Source of the DNA: CAVQGF01 sp045807945
GTDB lineage: Bacteria > Acidobacteriota > Terriglobia > Terriglobales > Acidobacteriaceae
Assembly (NCBI GenBank): GCA_045807945.1
Contig: JBJMGI010000110.1
Location: 1-61,247 of the forward strand
Reading direction: 5' to 3'
DNA length: 61,247 nt
Position numbers and translations under genes: made by a program. A model generated the notes under the pieces. That model did not search any database. It saw nothing but the letters and a program-made list of their open reading frames with translations, and was not told the origin of the DNA. How positions within the stretch are numbered: position 1 is the first letter of the stretch; every line of letters begins with the position of its first letter. Positions 15,996 through 23,358 of this stretch are shown piece by piece.

Positions 15996-16277
15996 ATGCC
16001 TGTCAAAAGAAAAAATATTCCGAAATACTCAGTGACTCTCATATCCGATGTTCCTCACAGCCGTAACGGGAAACATCATTCATTGATCGCATCCATCCTG
16101 AGCGATCTGGATGAATTGGACGAAGGGTCGGCGATGAAGATCCCGCTCAAAGGGCTAGGGACCACAAAAGAGAAGCTGCGCTCGGCGCTGAATCGAGCCA
16201 CCGCCAAGCAGAACCTCACGGTCGCGACCGCAAGCGATGCGACACATCTGTACGTGTGGAAGACCGACGCGAACTAG
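15996..16277 (+). CDS. Small protein of unknown function
   Basis: A 93-residue protein starting at ATG 15996 with GAGGAA seven bases upstream. It is soluble and mixed charged (LIASILSDLDELDEGSAMKI then LGTTKEKLRSALNRATAKQ), ending in TVATASDATHLYVWKTDAN. The pattern of strand, helix and strand could be a small nucleic-acid- or protein-binding fold, but no family was recognised. It is divergent from the receiver/HTH pair and 47 bases ahead of the degenerate-receiver gene, so a shared transcript is likely. Its good ribosome-binding site and codon use support a real gene. Confidence 0.72.
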   Translation: MPVKRKNIPKYSVTLISDVPHSRNGKHHSLIASILSDLDELDEGSAMKIPLKGLGTTKEKLRSALNRATAKQNLTVATASDATHLYVWKTDAN

Positions 16278-16324
16278 CAAGAGGAACGACGGCAAAGACA
16301 AAACGGCTTCGAAGGGGTTTTCCT

Positions 16325-16741
16325 ATGACCAGTAAAAAAAGAATCCTCTGCATCTCGTACGATGAATCGCTGCTGATCACGCGCAAGATGATCCTGGAGC
16401 AGGCGGGCTTCGAAGTAACGCCATCTGTCGGCTTTGCGGAAGCGATGGAGCACTGCGAGAAAGACCCCTCCTTCGCTCTGATCATCATGGGGCATTCCAT
16501 GCCCCGCAAGGATAAGACGGCTCTGATATCGGCCCTGCGCAAGGGGTGCAGCGCCTCGGTGCTCTCAATCCGCAGACACAACGATCCGCCATTGCCGGAG
16601 GCGGAGTTCTCCATCGACTCTTATGACGGCCCGCAATCATTGATCGAAGTCGTGAATGCGGCCATTGAGGGAAAAGGATTAGCCCAGAACCAATCACGGC
16701 AAATGTCCACAGAAAAGAGGCCGCAAGGTCGTCCAAATTAG
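16325..16741 (+). CDS. Degenerate receiver-domain protein
   Basis: A 138-residue protein started at ATG 16325 (AAGGGG upstream; a longer in-frame start at 16256 is unlikely). Residues 4-120 follow the receiver fold: RILCISYDESLLITRKMILE, then FALIIMGHSMPRKD, then SASVLSI. In a working receiver the strand would read LIIMDxxMP; here the phospho-acceptor Asp is Gly, and the acidic pair and conserved Lys are also missing. It cannot be phosphorylated in the usual way and may act as a protein-binding module. Together with the gene at 15996 it may form a small operon facing away from the canonical receiver at 15177. Confidence 0.85.
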   Translation: MTSKKRILCISYDESLLITRKMILEQAGFEVTPSVGFAEAMEHCEKDPSFALIIMGHSMPRKDKTALISALRKGCSASVLSIRRHNDPPLPEAEFSIDSYDGPQSLIEVVNAAIEGKGLAQNQSRQMSTEKRPQGRPN

Positions 16742-16789
16742 TTCCTTGGCGATATCCACGCGCCCGCGGGGCAGCCTATAATCGAAGGA

Positions 16790-16975
16790 ATGAAGCCCAA
16801 GCGCTCCAAGGCGAAGAAGGGCTCGAATATTGAGAAGGTCCCTATTGCCGAGCCTCTGGCGCGTGATGAGGGCCCCAGACTGATTCCCTTGCCCCGTAAG
16901 CGCAGCGATGAGGGGCACTTTCAGCGAATCCTGGATCTGGCCGACATTCTGCTAAAACCAAAAACAAAGTATTGA
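16790..16975 (+). CDS. Short Lys/Pro-rich hypothetical protein
   Basis: A 61-residue frame, MKPKRSKAKKGSNIEKV then RLIPLPRKRSDEGHFQ, ending in LDLADILLKPKTKY. AAGGA sits almost directly against the ATG, closer than usual. The charged N-terminus and amphipathic C-terminal helix make it look like a small peptide, yet no family is recognised and the frame could be chance. It follows the degenerate-receiver gene by 48 bases on the same strand. Confidence 0.35.
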   Translation: MKPKRSKAKKGSNIEKVPIAEPLARDEGPRLIPLPRKRSDEGHFQRILDLADILLKPKTKY

Positions 16976-17171
16976 TTTCCGCTCGTTAGCAAGCGGAATG
17001 CCGCTTGTTGACGCAAGGTCTCTCTGAATTTTGTTACCAACAAAGGGACTGTTCGACTCGTCCACTTCGCCGGACTCGCTCAGAATGACACTGCCCGGAT
17101 GTCATCAGCTAGGCCGAACTCCAATTCCTCGCTAGTCGTTGCAGGACGGCTGTGATAAAAACAGCAGACCC
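16976..17171. other. Intergenic region with one hairpin, no gene seen
   Basis: CAAGCGG at 16990-16996 and CCGCTTG at 17001-17007 form a 7-base stem around AATG, with no T-tract. The segment near 17050-17090 (GACTCG...GGACTCGCTCAGAATGACA) has the look of a dispersed acidobacterial intergenic element, but there is only this copy here. Confidence 0.35.
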
Positions 17172-18434
17172 ATGGCCAGAATGATCGATTTGATCCGCCA
17201 GTCGGCGGTGCCCTCGAACGTGATGCGCTCGGCATCGAAGGGCGCCCTCACGCTGCCGGCGGGCGAGATACTCGAAATATTGGTCTACCTTACGACGAAC
17301 CCGGTCTTCGCCAAAGACGCGGCGATGACGCTTGCCGGCTGGGACGAAAAAAGCTGCGCGCAGGTGCTGGCCGATCCGCAGACTCCCTTCGAAGTCACGA
17401 ATTACTTCCTCGATCCTAAAAACCGTCGCCCGAAGCTGGTGCCTGCCCTGCTGGAAAATCCTGCGGTACGCGAATCAGCGCTCATGGAACTCGCGCAGAC
17501 GCAATCGCGCGAGATCGTGGAGATGATGCTGAAGAGCGCCCGCGTGCGGCGCTCCACCGACATTCTGCACGCCCTGGGTACGAATCCCCAGATCACTGAT
17601 CAGGAAAAGCAAGAGATCGAGATGGCGCTGCGCAACGTGGGCCTCGACACGGTACAGATCCATGCCGTGCTGGAACCGGTGGAGGAAGTTCCTGCTGAAG
17701 AAGAAGGACCCTCGCAGTACGAGATAGATAATGCCGCCGCGATCGCCGCGGAAGAGGCAGCAGCGAAACCGTTCACGGTGCTGGGCCCGATCGACGAGTC
17801 AGCGATGGAACCTGAGGCAGCTGCCGAACCGATCTCAGCAGCGGAGGCACAAGCGACCATCGCAGCAGCTGTTCCAGAGAGCGAATTGGCGGCTGTGCCC
17901 GCGAGCGAAGCATCTGCTGCAGCTCCGGCGTTGGCGATGGACCCGAACAGCCCTGACGCTATCGAGCATGCCAAAGCTATGCTGATGCGTGAAGCGGAGA
18001 AAAAAACCACGGAGCGCATCTCAGTCCTGCAGAAGATCGCCAGACTCACGGTTGGACAACGCGTGCAGCTGGCAATGAAAGGCAACAAGGAAGAGCGCTC
18101 CATCCTGATCCGCGATGGCTCGAAGCTGGTCTCTTCCGCGGTGCTGGTCTCGCCGAAGGTGACGGACGCTGAGATTGAGACGTTCGCGGGGATGAAGAAC
18201 GTGCAGGAGCAAGTGCTGCGCGATATCGCACGCGCTCCGAAATTCAAAAAAAATTACCTTGTAATGAAGGCGCTCGCCAACAATCCCCGAACGCCGATGG
18301 ACATTTCGTTGACGCTTATGGGAAACCTTATGGTCAACGACCTGAAGAACCTCTCCATGAACAAGAACGTCCCCGATACAGTACGCAAGCTCGCGATGAA
18401 ACGGTTTAAGGAAAAGTCCTCGCCCGGGAAGTAA
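17172..18434 (+). CDS. Cytoplasmic helical protein with acidic linker, function unknown
   Basis: A 420-residue protein from ATG 17172; an in-frame TTG at 17139 and ATG 17181 are alternatives, and none has a clear ribosome-binding site. Residues 1-150 are built of short helical repeats resembling HEAT or LRV units (VYLTTNPVFAKDAAMTLAGW, LLENPAVRESALMELAQ). About residues 165-265 form an acidic Ala/Glu linker (VEEVPAEEEG, then Ala-rich). The last 150 residues are helical again (KIARLTVGQRVQLAMKGNKE, then ALANNPRTPMDISLTLM). The two helical ends resemble each other in style. Not recognised. A CoA-binding protein gene follows by 42 bases. Confidence 0.82.
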   Translation: MARMIDLIRQSAVPSNVMRSASKGALTLPAGEILEILVYLTTNPVFAKDAAMTLAGWDEKSCAQVLADPQTPFEVTNYFLDPKNRRPKLVPALLENPAVRESALMELAQTQSREIVEMMLKSARVRRSTDILHALGTNPQITDQEKQEIEMALRNVGLDTVQIHAVLEPVEEVPAEEEGPSQYEIDNAAAIAAEEAAAKPFTVLGPIDESAMEPEAAAEPISAAEAQATIAAAVPESELAAVPASEASAAAPALAMDPNSPDAIEHAKAMLMREAEKKTTERISVLQKIARLTVGQRVQLAMKGNKEERSILIRDGSKLVSSAVLVSPKVTDAEIETFAGMKNVQEQVLRDIARAPKFKKNYLVMKALANNPRTPMDISLTLMGNLMVNDLKNLSMNKNVPDTVRKLAMKRFKEKSSPGK

Positions 18435-18476
18435 AGAAAGGCGCTACACGGCGCCGAGCAGGAGCATCTGTAAGAC

Positions 18477-18884
18477 ATGCCGATGAACGAAAGCGAACAG
18501 ATAACCGAATTGCTGAAAAAATCGAAGAACATCGCGGTAGTCGGATTGTCGTCGAGTCCGATGCGCCCGAGCTACGGCGTCTCCGCCTACCTGCAGTCTC
18601 ACGGCTACAAGATCATCCCTGTCAATCCGGAGATCAACGGTGCGCTCGGCGAGAAAGCGTATTCTTCATTAGCCGATGTGCCGGAGAAGATCGACATCGT
18701 AGATATCTTCCGGCGCTCTGAGTTCGTGCCCGCAGTGGTGGATGAAGCCATCCGGCTGAAGCCCGCCGCCATATGGATGCAGGAAGGCGTTATGCACGAA
18801 GCCGCCGCGGAGAAGGCGCGGAAAGCGGGAATATTCGTTGTCCAGGACCGCTGCCTTCTGAAAGAGCACCGGGCGCGGCAATAG
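18477..18884 (+). CDS. CoA-binding domain protein (YccU family)
   Basis: A 135-residue single-domain Rossmann protein of the CoA_binding_2 family: KNIAVVGLSSSPMRPSYGVS with the glycine loop, YKIIPVNPEINGALGEKAY, IDIVDIFRRSEFVPAVVDEA and AAIWMQEGVMHEAAAEKAR. Homologues bind CoA or similar nucleotides; the cellular role is undefined. The start at ATG 18477 could be replaced by ATG 18483. It is convergent with the small membrane protein gene at 18961-19227. Confidence 0.92.
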   Translation: MPMNESEQITELLKKSKNIAVVGLSSSPMRPSYGVSAYLQSHGYKIIPVNPEINGALGEKAYSSLADVPEKIDIVDIFRRSEFVPAVVDEAIRLKPAAIWMQEGVMHEAAAEKARKAGIFVVQDRCLLKEHRARQ

Positions 18885-18960
18885 CAGCACTATTCTGGAA
18901 GTACGAACTAACAACTGCAGTGAACAAGATCTTACCGTTTGAACTGAGTTCCGGTTCTGG

Positions 18961-19227
18961 TCAACTTTCCCGCGCGAACCCGTTCGAAGTAGTACCACAA
19001 AAAAGCGAATGGGATGAAAAGAGCAAGGAGCAGCAGCGGGAAAGGATGCTCTCGTATCGGATGGACATATATGCCATCCAAAACGCTCCTAGAGGCGCGG
19101 TGCCGAAGAGCGCTCCAAAAGCGAACAACATGAGAGGGCTGCTTGCCGGCGCCTTCCCGTGCGTGATGACCAGAGCTGCTAAGAAGATAGACACGAATCC
19201 TGCCAAGACATAAAGCAACAGTTTCAG
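18961..19227 (-). CDS. Small membrane protein, probable CTG start
   Basis: A protein of about 88 residues with two hydrophobic segments (residues 3-22 and about 30-52; FVSIFLAALVIT and LMLFAFGALFGTAPLGAFWM). No ATG fits well. A CTG at 19227 lies exactly eight bases after GAGAGGAGG (19236-19244) and gives the start (M)KLLLYVLAGF; the in-frame TTG at 19218 is 17 bases from that site. The CTG reading is preferred. The gene is 28 bases downstream of the NTF2-like lipoprotein gene, at the end of an operon with rarA and a TrmH-family gene. Function unknown. Confidence 0.6.
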   Translation of the reverse strand: MKLLLYVLAGFVSIFLAALVITHGKAPASSPLMLFAFGALFGTAPLGAFWMAYMSIRYESILSRCCSLLFSSHSLFCGTTSNGFARES

Positions 19228-19255
19228 ATTCGAGACCTCCTCTCGGGAAAATTTT

Positions 19256-19813
19256 CTATTTTTTCTTCACCGGCTCGGCTGCTGATTTACCCGCTTCCGC
19301 CGGGGCTGCTGCCGGGAATCGCGAAGCATGCAGCATCAACACCTTGTATCCACCCTCAGTCTTTTGAAAGAGCATAGACATCGCTCCGTCGCTCTGGGAG
19401 AAGCCACCTTTATCGTTAGGGATGCGGATGTGGTAAACGGTGGCGATCCATCCTAGATCGCGCTCGACTCCGATGCGGTAGCCAGACTCATTACTCAAAT
19501 TGAATTTCACTGCGCCGGAAAAAGATTTTTCCATCATGGGCTTGGCTTCTGCCCAGGAGAAAACGCCGGGCCCGGCAGGCGGGTCGATGAAGATGGCGCT
19601 TGAGGACATCATGCTATCGAGAGAGGACAAATCTTTTGCGCCGAAGAAGCTCATGACTTTTTCAAAAGCCTGGCGGGTCTCGTCCTCGGTGGCGTGAGGG
19701 CGATTGCGCCCTTGCCCGCCGCCGGAGCCGCCATTGCTTGCCCATTGCCCGTTGCAACCGGCCATCGCGAACAGTGCGAGAGCCGCCACCAGGATCATCA
19801 ACTGTTTTCTCAA
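19256..19813 (-). CDS. Lipoprotein with NTF2/SnoaL-like domain
   Basis: A 185-residue protein with a lipobox (ALFAMAGC, Cys20), a glycine-rich spacer, and an NTF2-like fold from about residue 42 to 160: ETRQAFEKVMSFFGAKDLSS then LDSMMSSSAIFIDPPAGPG, GWIATVYHIRIP and GYKVLMLHASRF. NTF2-like proteins bind small ligands or act as enzymes; here exported and lipid-anchored. Its ATG overlaps the stop of rarA by 4 bases (ATGA), so it is translationally coupled to a DNA repair gene, probably through convenience of transcription rather than function. Confidence 0.87.
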   Translation of the reverse strand: MRKQLMILVAALALFAMAGCNGQWASNGGSGGGQGRNRPHATEDETRQAFEKVMSFFGAKDLSSLDSMMSSSAIFIDPPAGPGVFSWAEAKPMMEKSFSGAVKFNLSNESGYRIGVERDLGWIATVYHIRIPNDKGGFSQSDGAMSMLFQKTEGGYKVLMLHASRFPAAAPAEAGKSAAEPVKKK

Positions 19814-21171
19814 GATTGCTCCTTGTCCTTCTTCTTTGCTGCGCCCGCGCGCAGATTGCGGATACGCTTCAGCCGTTCGGCGAAGTCCTGCTCGAGTCCT
19901 TCTGCGGTGGGACGATAATAAACGCGATCGCGTAAATTGTCAGGCAGGCATTGCATGTCGGCCGCGACTTTCGACTCGAGATCGTGCGCGTATTGATATC
20001 CCTTGCCGTAGCCGACCGACTTCATCAAACCTGTGGGCGCATTCCGAAGATGCAGTGGGACGGGCTCGGCCGCCGTGTTCTCGATGTCCCCCCGGACCTG
20101 GTTGTAAGCGGTGTAGAGCGCGTTCGACTTGGGCGCGAGCGAAAGATAGACAACAGCTTCGGCGAGAGCGAGCCCGCCCTCAGGCATTCCAAGAAAATCA
20201 ATGGCGTCGCGCGCGGCGATGGTGAGCGCGAGAGCTTGCGGATCAGCGAGACCGATGTCCTCGACAGCCATGCGAACAATGCGGCGCGCAACATAGAGCG
20301 GGTCTTCGCCAGCTTCAAGCATGCGCCCAAGCCAGTAGAGTGACGCGTCGGCATCGCTGTTGCGAACCGACTTGTGAAGCGCGGAGATGATGTTGAAGTG
20401 CTCTTCGCCTTGCTTGTCATAGCGAAGAAGGCGCCGCTGAACCGCGTCTTGCACCAGCTCTTCGGTGATCACCGGTTGCGATTGCCCGGCGCGGGCTGCG
20501 GCCGTTTGCGCAGCGACTTCGAGGACGTTGTAAGCGGTGCGCGCGTCGCCGCTGGCGAAACTTGCGATGCGCTGCAGAACTTCGTCGCTCGCGGAGACGT
20601 TTAGATTTCCGAGACCGCGGTCTTTATCCTGCAGCGCACAGCGAAGCAGCAGAACGATCTGCGCCTCTGTCAGCTCCTTCAATATGTAAACGCGCGTGCG
20701 CGATAGCAGCGCGGAGATGATCTCGAAAGAAGGATTCTCAGTGGTTGCGCCGATAAGGCGAATGCTTCCCTTCTCAACGTGCGGCAGAAACGCATCCTGC
20801 TGGGCTTTGTTGAAGCGGTGAATCTCGTCGATGAAGACGATGGTTCGCGTGCCGAACTGCTGCGCCTTCTCGGCGTCAGCCATGACAGCCTTGATCTCTT
20901 TTATGCCGGACATGACGGCGGAGAACTCAATGAACTCCGCTTTGGTCATGTTGGCGATGATCTTCGCCAGAGTCGTCTTGCCGACTCCCGGCGGGCCCCA
21001 GAAGATCATGGACCCGGGGTCGTCACGCTCTATCTGCGTGCGCAGAGGCTTACCCGGACCAAGAATCTGCTCTTGACCGACGAACTCGTCGAGCGTGCGC
21101 GGACGCATTCGTTCGGCGAGCGGACGCTGTGCCTCAGCAGTAGGGTTCGGCATGGAGTTGAATAGGCTCAT
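19810..21171 (-). CDS. rarA: Replication-associated recombination ATPase RarA (MgsA)
   Basis: A 453-residue AAA+ ATPase of the RarA/MgsA/WRNIP1 family. Walker A GPPGVGKTT (about residue 60) and Walker B IVFIDEIHRF are intact, with sensor 1 IGATTENPSFE and an Arg finger SRTRVY. The C-terminal part (from about 240) carries the clamp-interacting, tetramerisation MgsA domain (SDADASLYWLGRMLEAGEDP then LYVARRIVRMAVEDIGLADP). It acts at stalled replication forks. The gene starts 4 bases inside the end of the TrmH-family gene (21168-21171). Confidence 0.97.
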   Translation of the reverse strand: MSLFNSMPNPTAEAQRPLAERMRPRTLDEFVGQEQILGPGKPLRTQIERDDPGSMIFWGPPGVGKTTLAKIIANMTKAEFIEFSAVMSGIKEIKAVMADAEKAQQFGTRTIVFIDEIHRFNKAQQDAFLPHVEKGSIRLIGATTENPSFEIISALLSRTRVYILKELTEAQIVLLLRCALQDKDRGLGNLNVSASDEVLQRIASFASGDARTAYNVLEVAAQTAAARAGQSQPVITEELVQDAVQRRLLRYDKQGEEHFNIISALHKSVRNSDADASLYWLGRMLEAGEDPLYVARRIVRMAVEDIGLADPQALALTIAARDAIDFLGMPEGGLALAEAVVYLSLAPKSNALYTAYNQVRGDIENTAAEPVPLHLRNAPTGLMKSVGYGKGYQYAHDLESKVAADMQCLPDNLRDRVYYRPTAEGLEQDFAERLKRIRNLRAGAAKKKDKEQS

Positions 21172-21980
21172 TGCGCTCGTTGCCGCGCTGCTTCGTACAG
21201 GATGATCGAGGCCGCGATACCGGCGTTCAAAGACTCGACTTTCTCTGAATGAGGAATCACGATGTTCAAATCCACTTTCGCCAGCAGCTCCTTGGGAAGA
21301 CCGGCGCCTTCGTTGCCGATGCAGACGGCTACCCCGGCTTTGAAGTCGGCGGCCGGAAGTGGCACTCCTTTGTGAGATGTCGTTCCGAGCAGGCAGACGC
21401 CGCGCTCGGCCAAAATTGGCAGAAGGTCCTTTATCTTCGCGTGTACGACCGGCAGACGAAAGAGCGAGCCGGCGGAGGCGCGCACTGCTTTCGAGTTCAA
21501 CGGGCTCACCGTTCCTTCGGTCACGATCACCCCGGCGGCACCGAATGCCTCTGCCGAGCGGATGACGGTACCAAGATTCCCCGGATCCTGAATCCCGGCG
21601 GCGATCACGATTAAGGGAGCGGTGGCACGGAAAAGATCGTCGAGGGTGTGAGTTTTTAGTTTGACCAGAGCCGCAACGCCCTGCGGTGACTCGGTATCCA
21701 CTGCACTGGTAAAGATGCTGTCCGGCAGAAGCAGAGCCTCGACGTGCGCGCCCAATTGCGGCAGCAGACGCTCGGCGCGCGACTTCCCCGACTCACTGAA
21801 AAAGACAGTCCGGAACTTGAGTCCGCTGCGGATCGCTTCTTCGAGCGTCCGCACGCTCTCGATAGCAGAGTGTCCGTCCTCTGTGAGCTCGCCCTGAGAA
21901 AAGGCCTTGCGCAGGTCCTTAACCTGCTTGTTTTGAGCGCTAGTGACGGGCCGCAGACGCGTATTTACGGGAGCGGGCAT
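21168..21980 (-). CDS. TrmH/SpoU-family RNA 2'-O-methyltransferase
   Basis: A 270-residue SPOUT methyltransferase. The N-terminal part (1-100) matches the SpoU substrate-binding domain, and the C-terminal catalytic part has the three family motifs: GIQDPGNLGTVIRSAEAFGA, IGNEGAGLP and IPHSEKVESLNAGIAASI. It transfers methyl from SAM to a ribose of tRNA or rRNA; the exact target is not visible. It heads a minus-strand operon with rarA, an NTF2-like lipoprotein and a membrane protein. Confidence 0.94.
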   Translation of the reverse strand: MPAPVNTRLRPVTSAQNKQVKDLRKAFSQGELTEDGHSAIESVRTLEEAIRSGLKFRTVFFSESGKSRAERLLPQLGAHVEALLLPDSIFTSAVDTESPQGVAALVKLKTHTLDDLFRATAPLIVIAAGIQDPGNLGTVIRSAEAFGAAGVIVTEGTVSPLNSKAVRASAGSLFRLPVVHAKIKDLLPILAERGVCLLGTTSHKGVPLPAADFKAGVAVCIGNEGAGLPKELLAKVDLNIVIPHSEKVESLNAGIAASIILYEAARQRAQ

Positions 21981-22093
21981 GCGCAGTCATCATACATTTT
22001 CGACGCCGGAGCCCGGGACTTGGAGTTCACCTTGCTACCTAATTAGAATTGGAGTAAGTTTCTGCCGTCCTAAACCGATCGCAAGGAAAACTC

Positions 22094-22750
22094 TTGTCCG
22101 CTGAGATTGTCCGCATAAACCACGAACAACCCGAAGCCTCACTGATCACCTACGTCGCCGAGCGGATCAAAGCCGGCCAGGTGCTCGGCATGCCCACCGA
22201 CACCTTCTACGGATTGGCCGCCGACCCGTTCAACCTGCGCGCGGTAAAAAAAATCTACGACGTGAAGTCACGCCAACGGAACAAGCCGCTGTCGCTGCTG
22301 ATCGAAAGCGTGGACCAGGCGGAAGAGCTAACGCGTCCGCTGCCGGAGATCTTTTATCTACTCGCACGAAAATACTGGCCGGGACCGCTGACGATCATCG
22401 TGCCCGCGGCTTCGCGCCTTCCATTAAAGGTGACGGCGAACTCGGGCAACGTCGCGCTCCGCGTTCCCGCGGCGAAGATCCCAATGGCGGTCATGAAAGC
22501 GGCGGGTATCCCGATCACCGCTACGTCGGCAAACGTGAGTGGAGCGAGCGAGTGCACAACTGCCGACGGAGTGCGCCAGCAACTCGGGCAGGCCATTCCG
22601 ATCATCGTGGATGGTGGCACATCACCGCGCGAAGTGGCCTCGACCATCATCGATCTTTCTGACGAATCCGGCGAGTGGCATCTGCAGCGCGAAGGCGCGA
22701 TCAAGCTGCAGGACATCGTGGAATATCTGGCCTCCCAAGGATGCAACTGA
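22094..22750 (+). CDS. L-threonylcarbamoyladenylate synthase (Sua5/YrdC family)
   Basis: A 218-residue YrdC-domain protein: GMPTDTFYGLAADPFN, VKKIYDVKSRQRNKPLSLLI, RKYWPGPLTIIVPA and GIPITATSANVSG. It makes threonylcarbamoyl-AMP for the t6A modification of tRNA. It ends soon after the YrdC domain, so it lacks the extra Sua5 domain. The start is TTG 22094, supported by AAGGA about six bases upstream. It overlaps the next gene by 10 bases. Confidence 0.95.
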   Translation: MSAEIVRINHEQPEASLITYVAERIKAGQVLGMPTDTFYGLAADPFNLRAVKKIYDVKSRQRNKPLSLLIESVDQAEELTRPLPEIFYLLARKYWPGPLTIIVPAASRLPLKVTANSGNVALRVPAAKIPMAVMKAAGIPITATSANVSGASECTTADGVRQQLGQAIPIIVDGGTSPREVASTIIDLSDESGEWHLQREGAIKLQDIVEYLASQGCN

Positions 22751-23355
22751 CCTCAGCCACCCCGTCAAGTGCGAAAACCGGATACCGCTGGATCTGGTAC
22801 CTGTTGGGAGCCTGCGTGCTCTATCTGGGGATCCAGTACGCGCGCGTGGTGTATCAATCACGCTCCGACGAAACGCGTCCGGCAGACGCGATTGTCGTCT
22901 TTGGCGCGGCGGAGTATTCGGGAAAACCCTCGCCCGTTTACCGCGCACGGCTTGACCACGCACAGACCCTGTTCGCGCGCGGCATAGCTCCCATTGTGAT
23001 CACGACCGGCGGCTCGGGCGGCGACCCCGTGCACAGCGAAGGCGAAGTGGGCCGCGAATATCTGATCGAGCGCGGAGTGCCGGATAAAAGTCTGATCGCA
23101 GAGACGCAGAGCGACGACACCAGTGAATCCGCCGAGCGCGTTGCCGGGATCATGCGACGCAACAACATGCACACCTGCGTCGCCGTGAGCGATGGATATC
23201 ATCTCTTCCGCATTAAGCGGATGATGGAACGGCAGGGTGTCGCGGTTTACGGCGCGCCACGTCCGGAGAACCGTCCGTTGAGTGGGTGGCAGAAATTCCG
23301 GATCCAGATGAAAGAAGTTTTCAGCTACACCGCGTGGAAGATGCACCTGGTGTGA
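22741..23355 (+). CDS. YdcF-family (DUF218) membrane-anchored protein
   Basis: A 204-residue protein started at ATG 22741, inside the end of the previous gene. A single N-terminal membrane anchor (WIWYLLGACVLYLGIQYA) precedes a DUF218/YdcF domain: DAIVVFGAAEYSGKPSPVYR, PIVITTGGSGGDP, SLIAETQSDDTSESAERVAG, CVAVSDGYHLFRIKRMM. The family, which includes SanA, is linked to envelope maintenance; the chemistry is not settled. It is coupled with the YrdC gene and convergent with the large fusion gene at 23359. Confidence 0.93.
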   Translation: MQLTSATPSSAKTGYRWIWYLLGACVLYLGIQYARVVYQSRSDETRPADAIVVFGAAEYSGKPSPVYRARLDHAQTLFARGIAPIVITTGGSGGDPVHSEGEVGREYLIERGVPDKSLIAETQSDDTSESAERVAGIMRRNNMHTCVAVSDGYHLFRIKRMMERQGVAVYGAPRPENRPLSGWQKFRIQMKEVFSYTAWKMHLV

Positions 23356-23358
23356 GCT

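Noticed and set aside
16694..16918. 74-codon minus-strand frame
   Set aside because: Overlaps the end of the degenerate-receiver gene and the possible 61-residue protein; no support.
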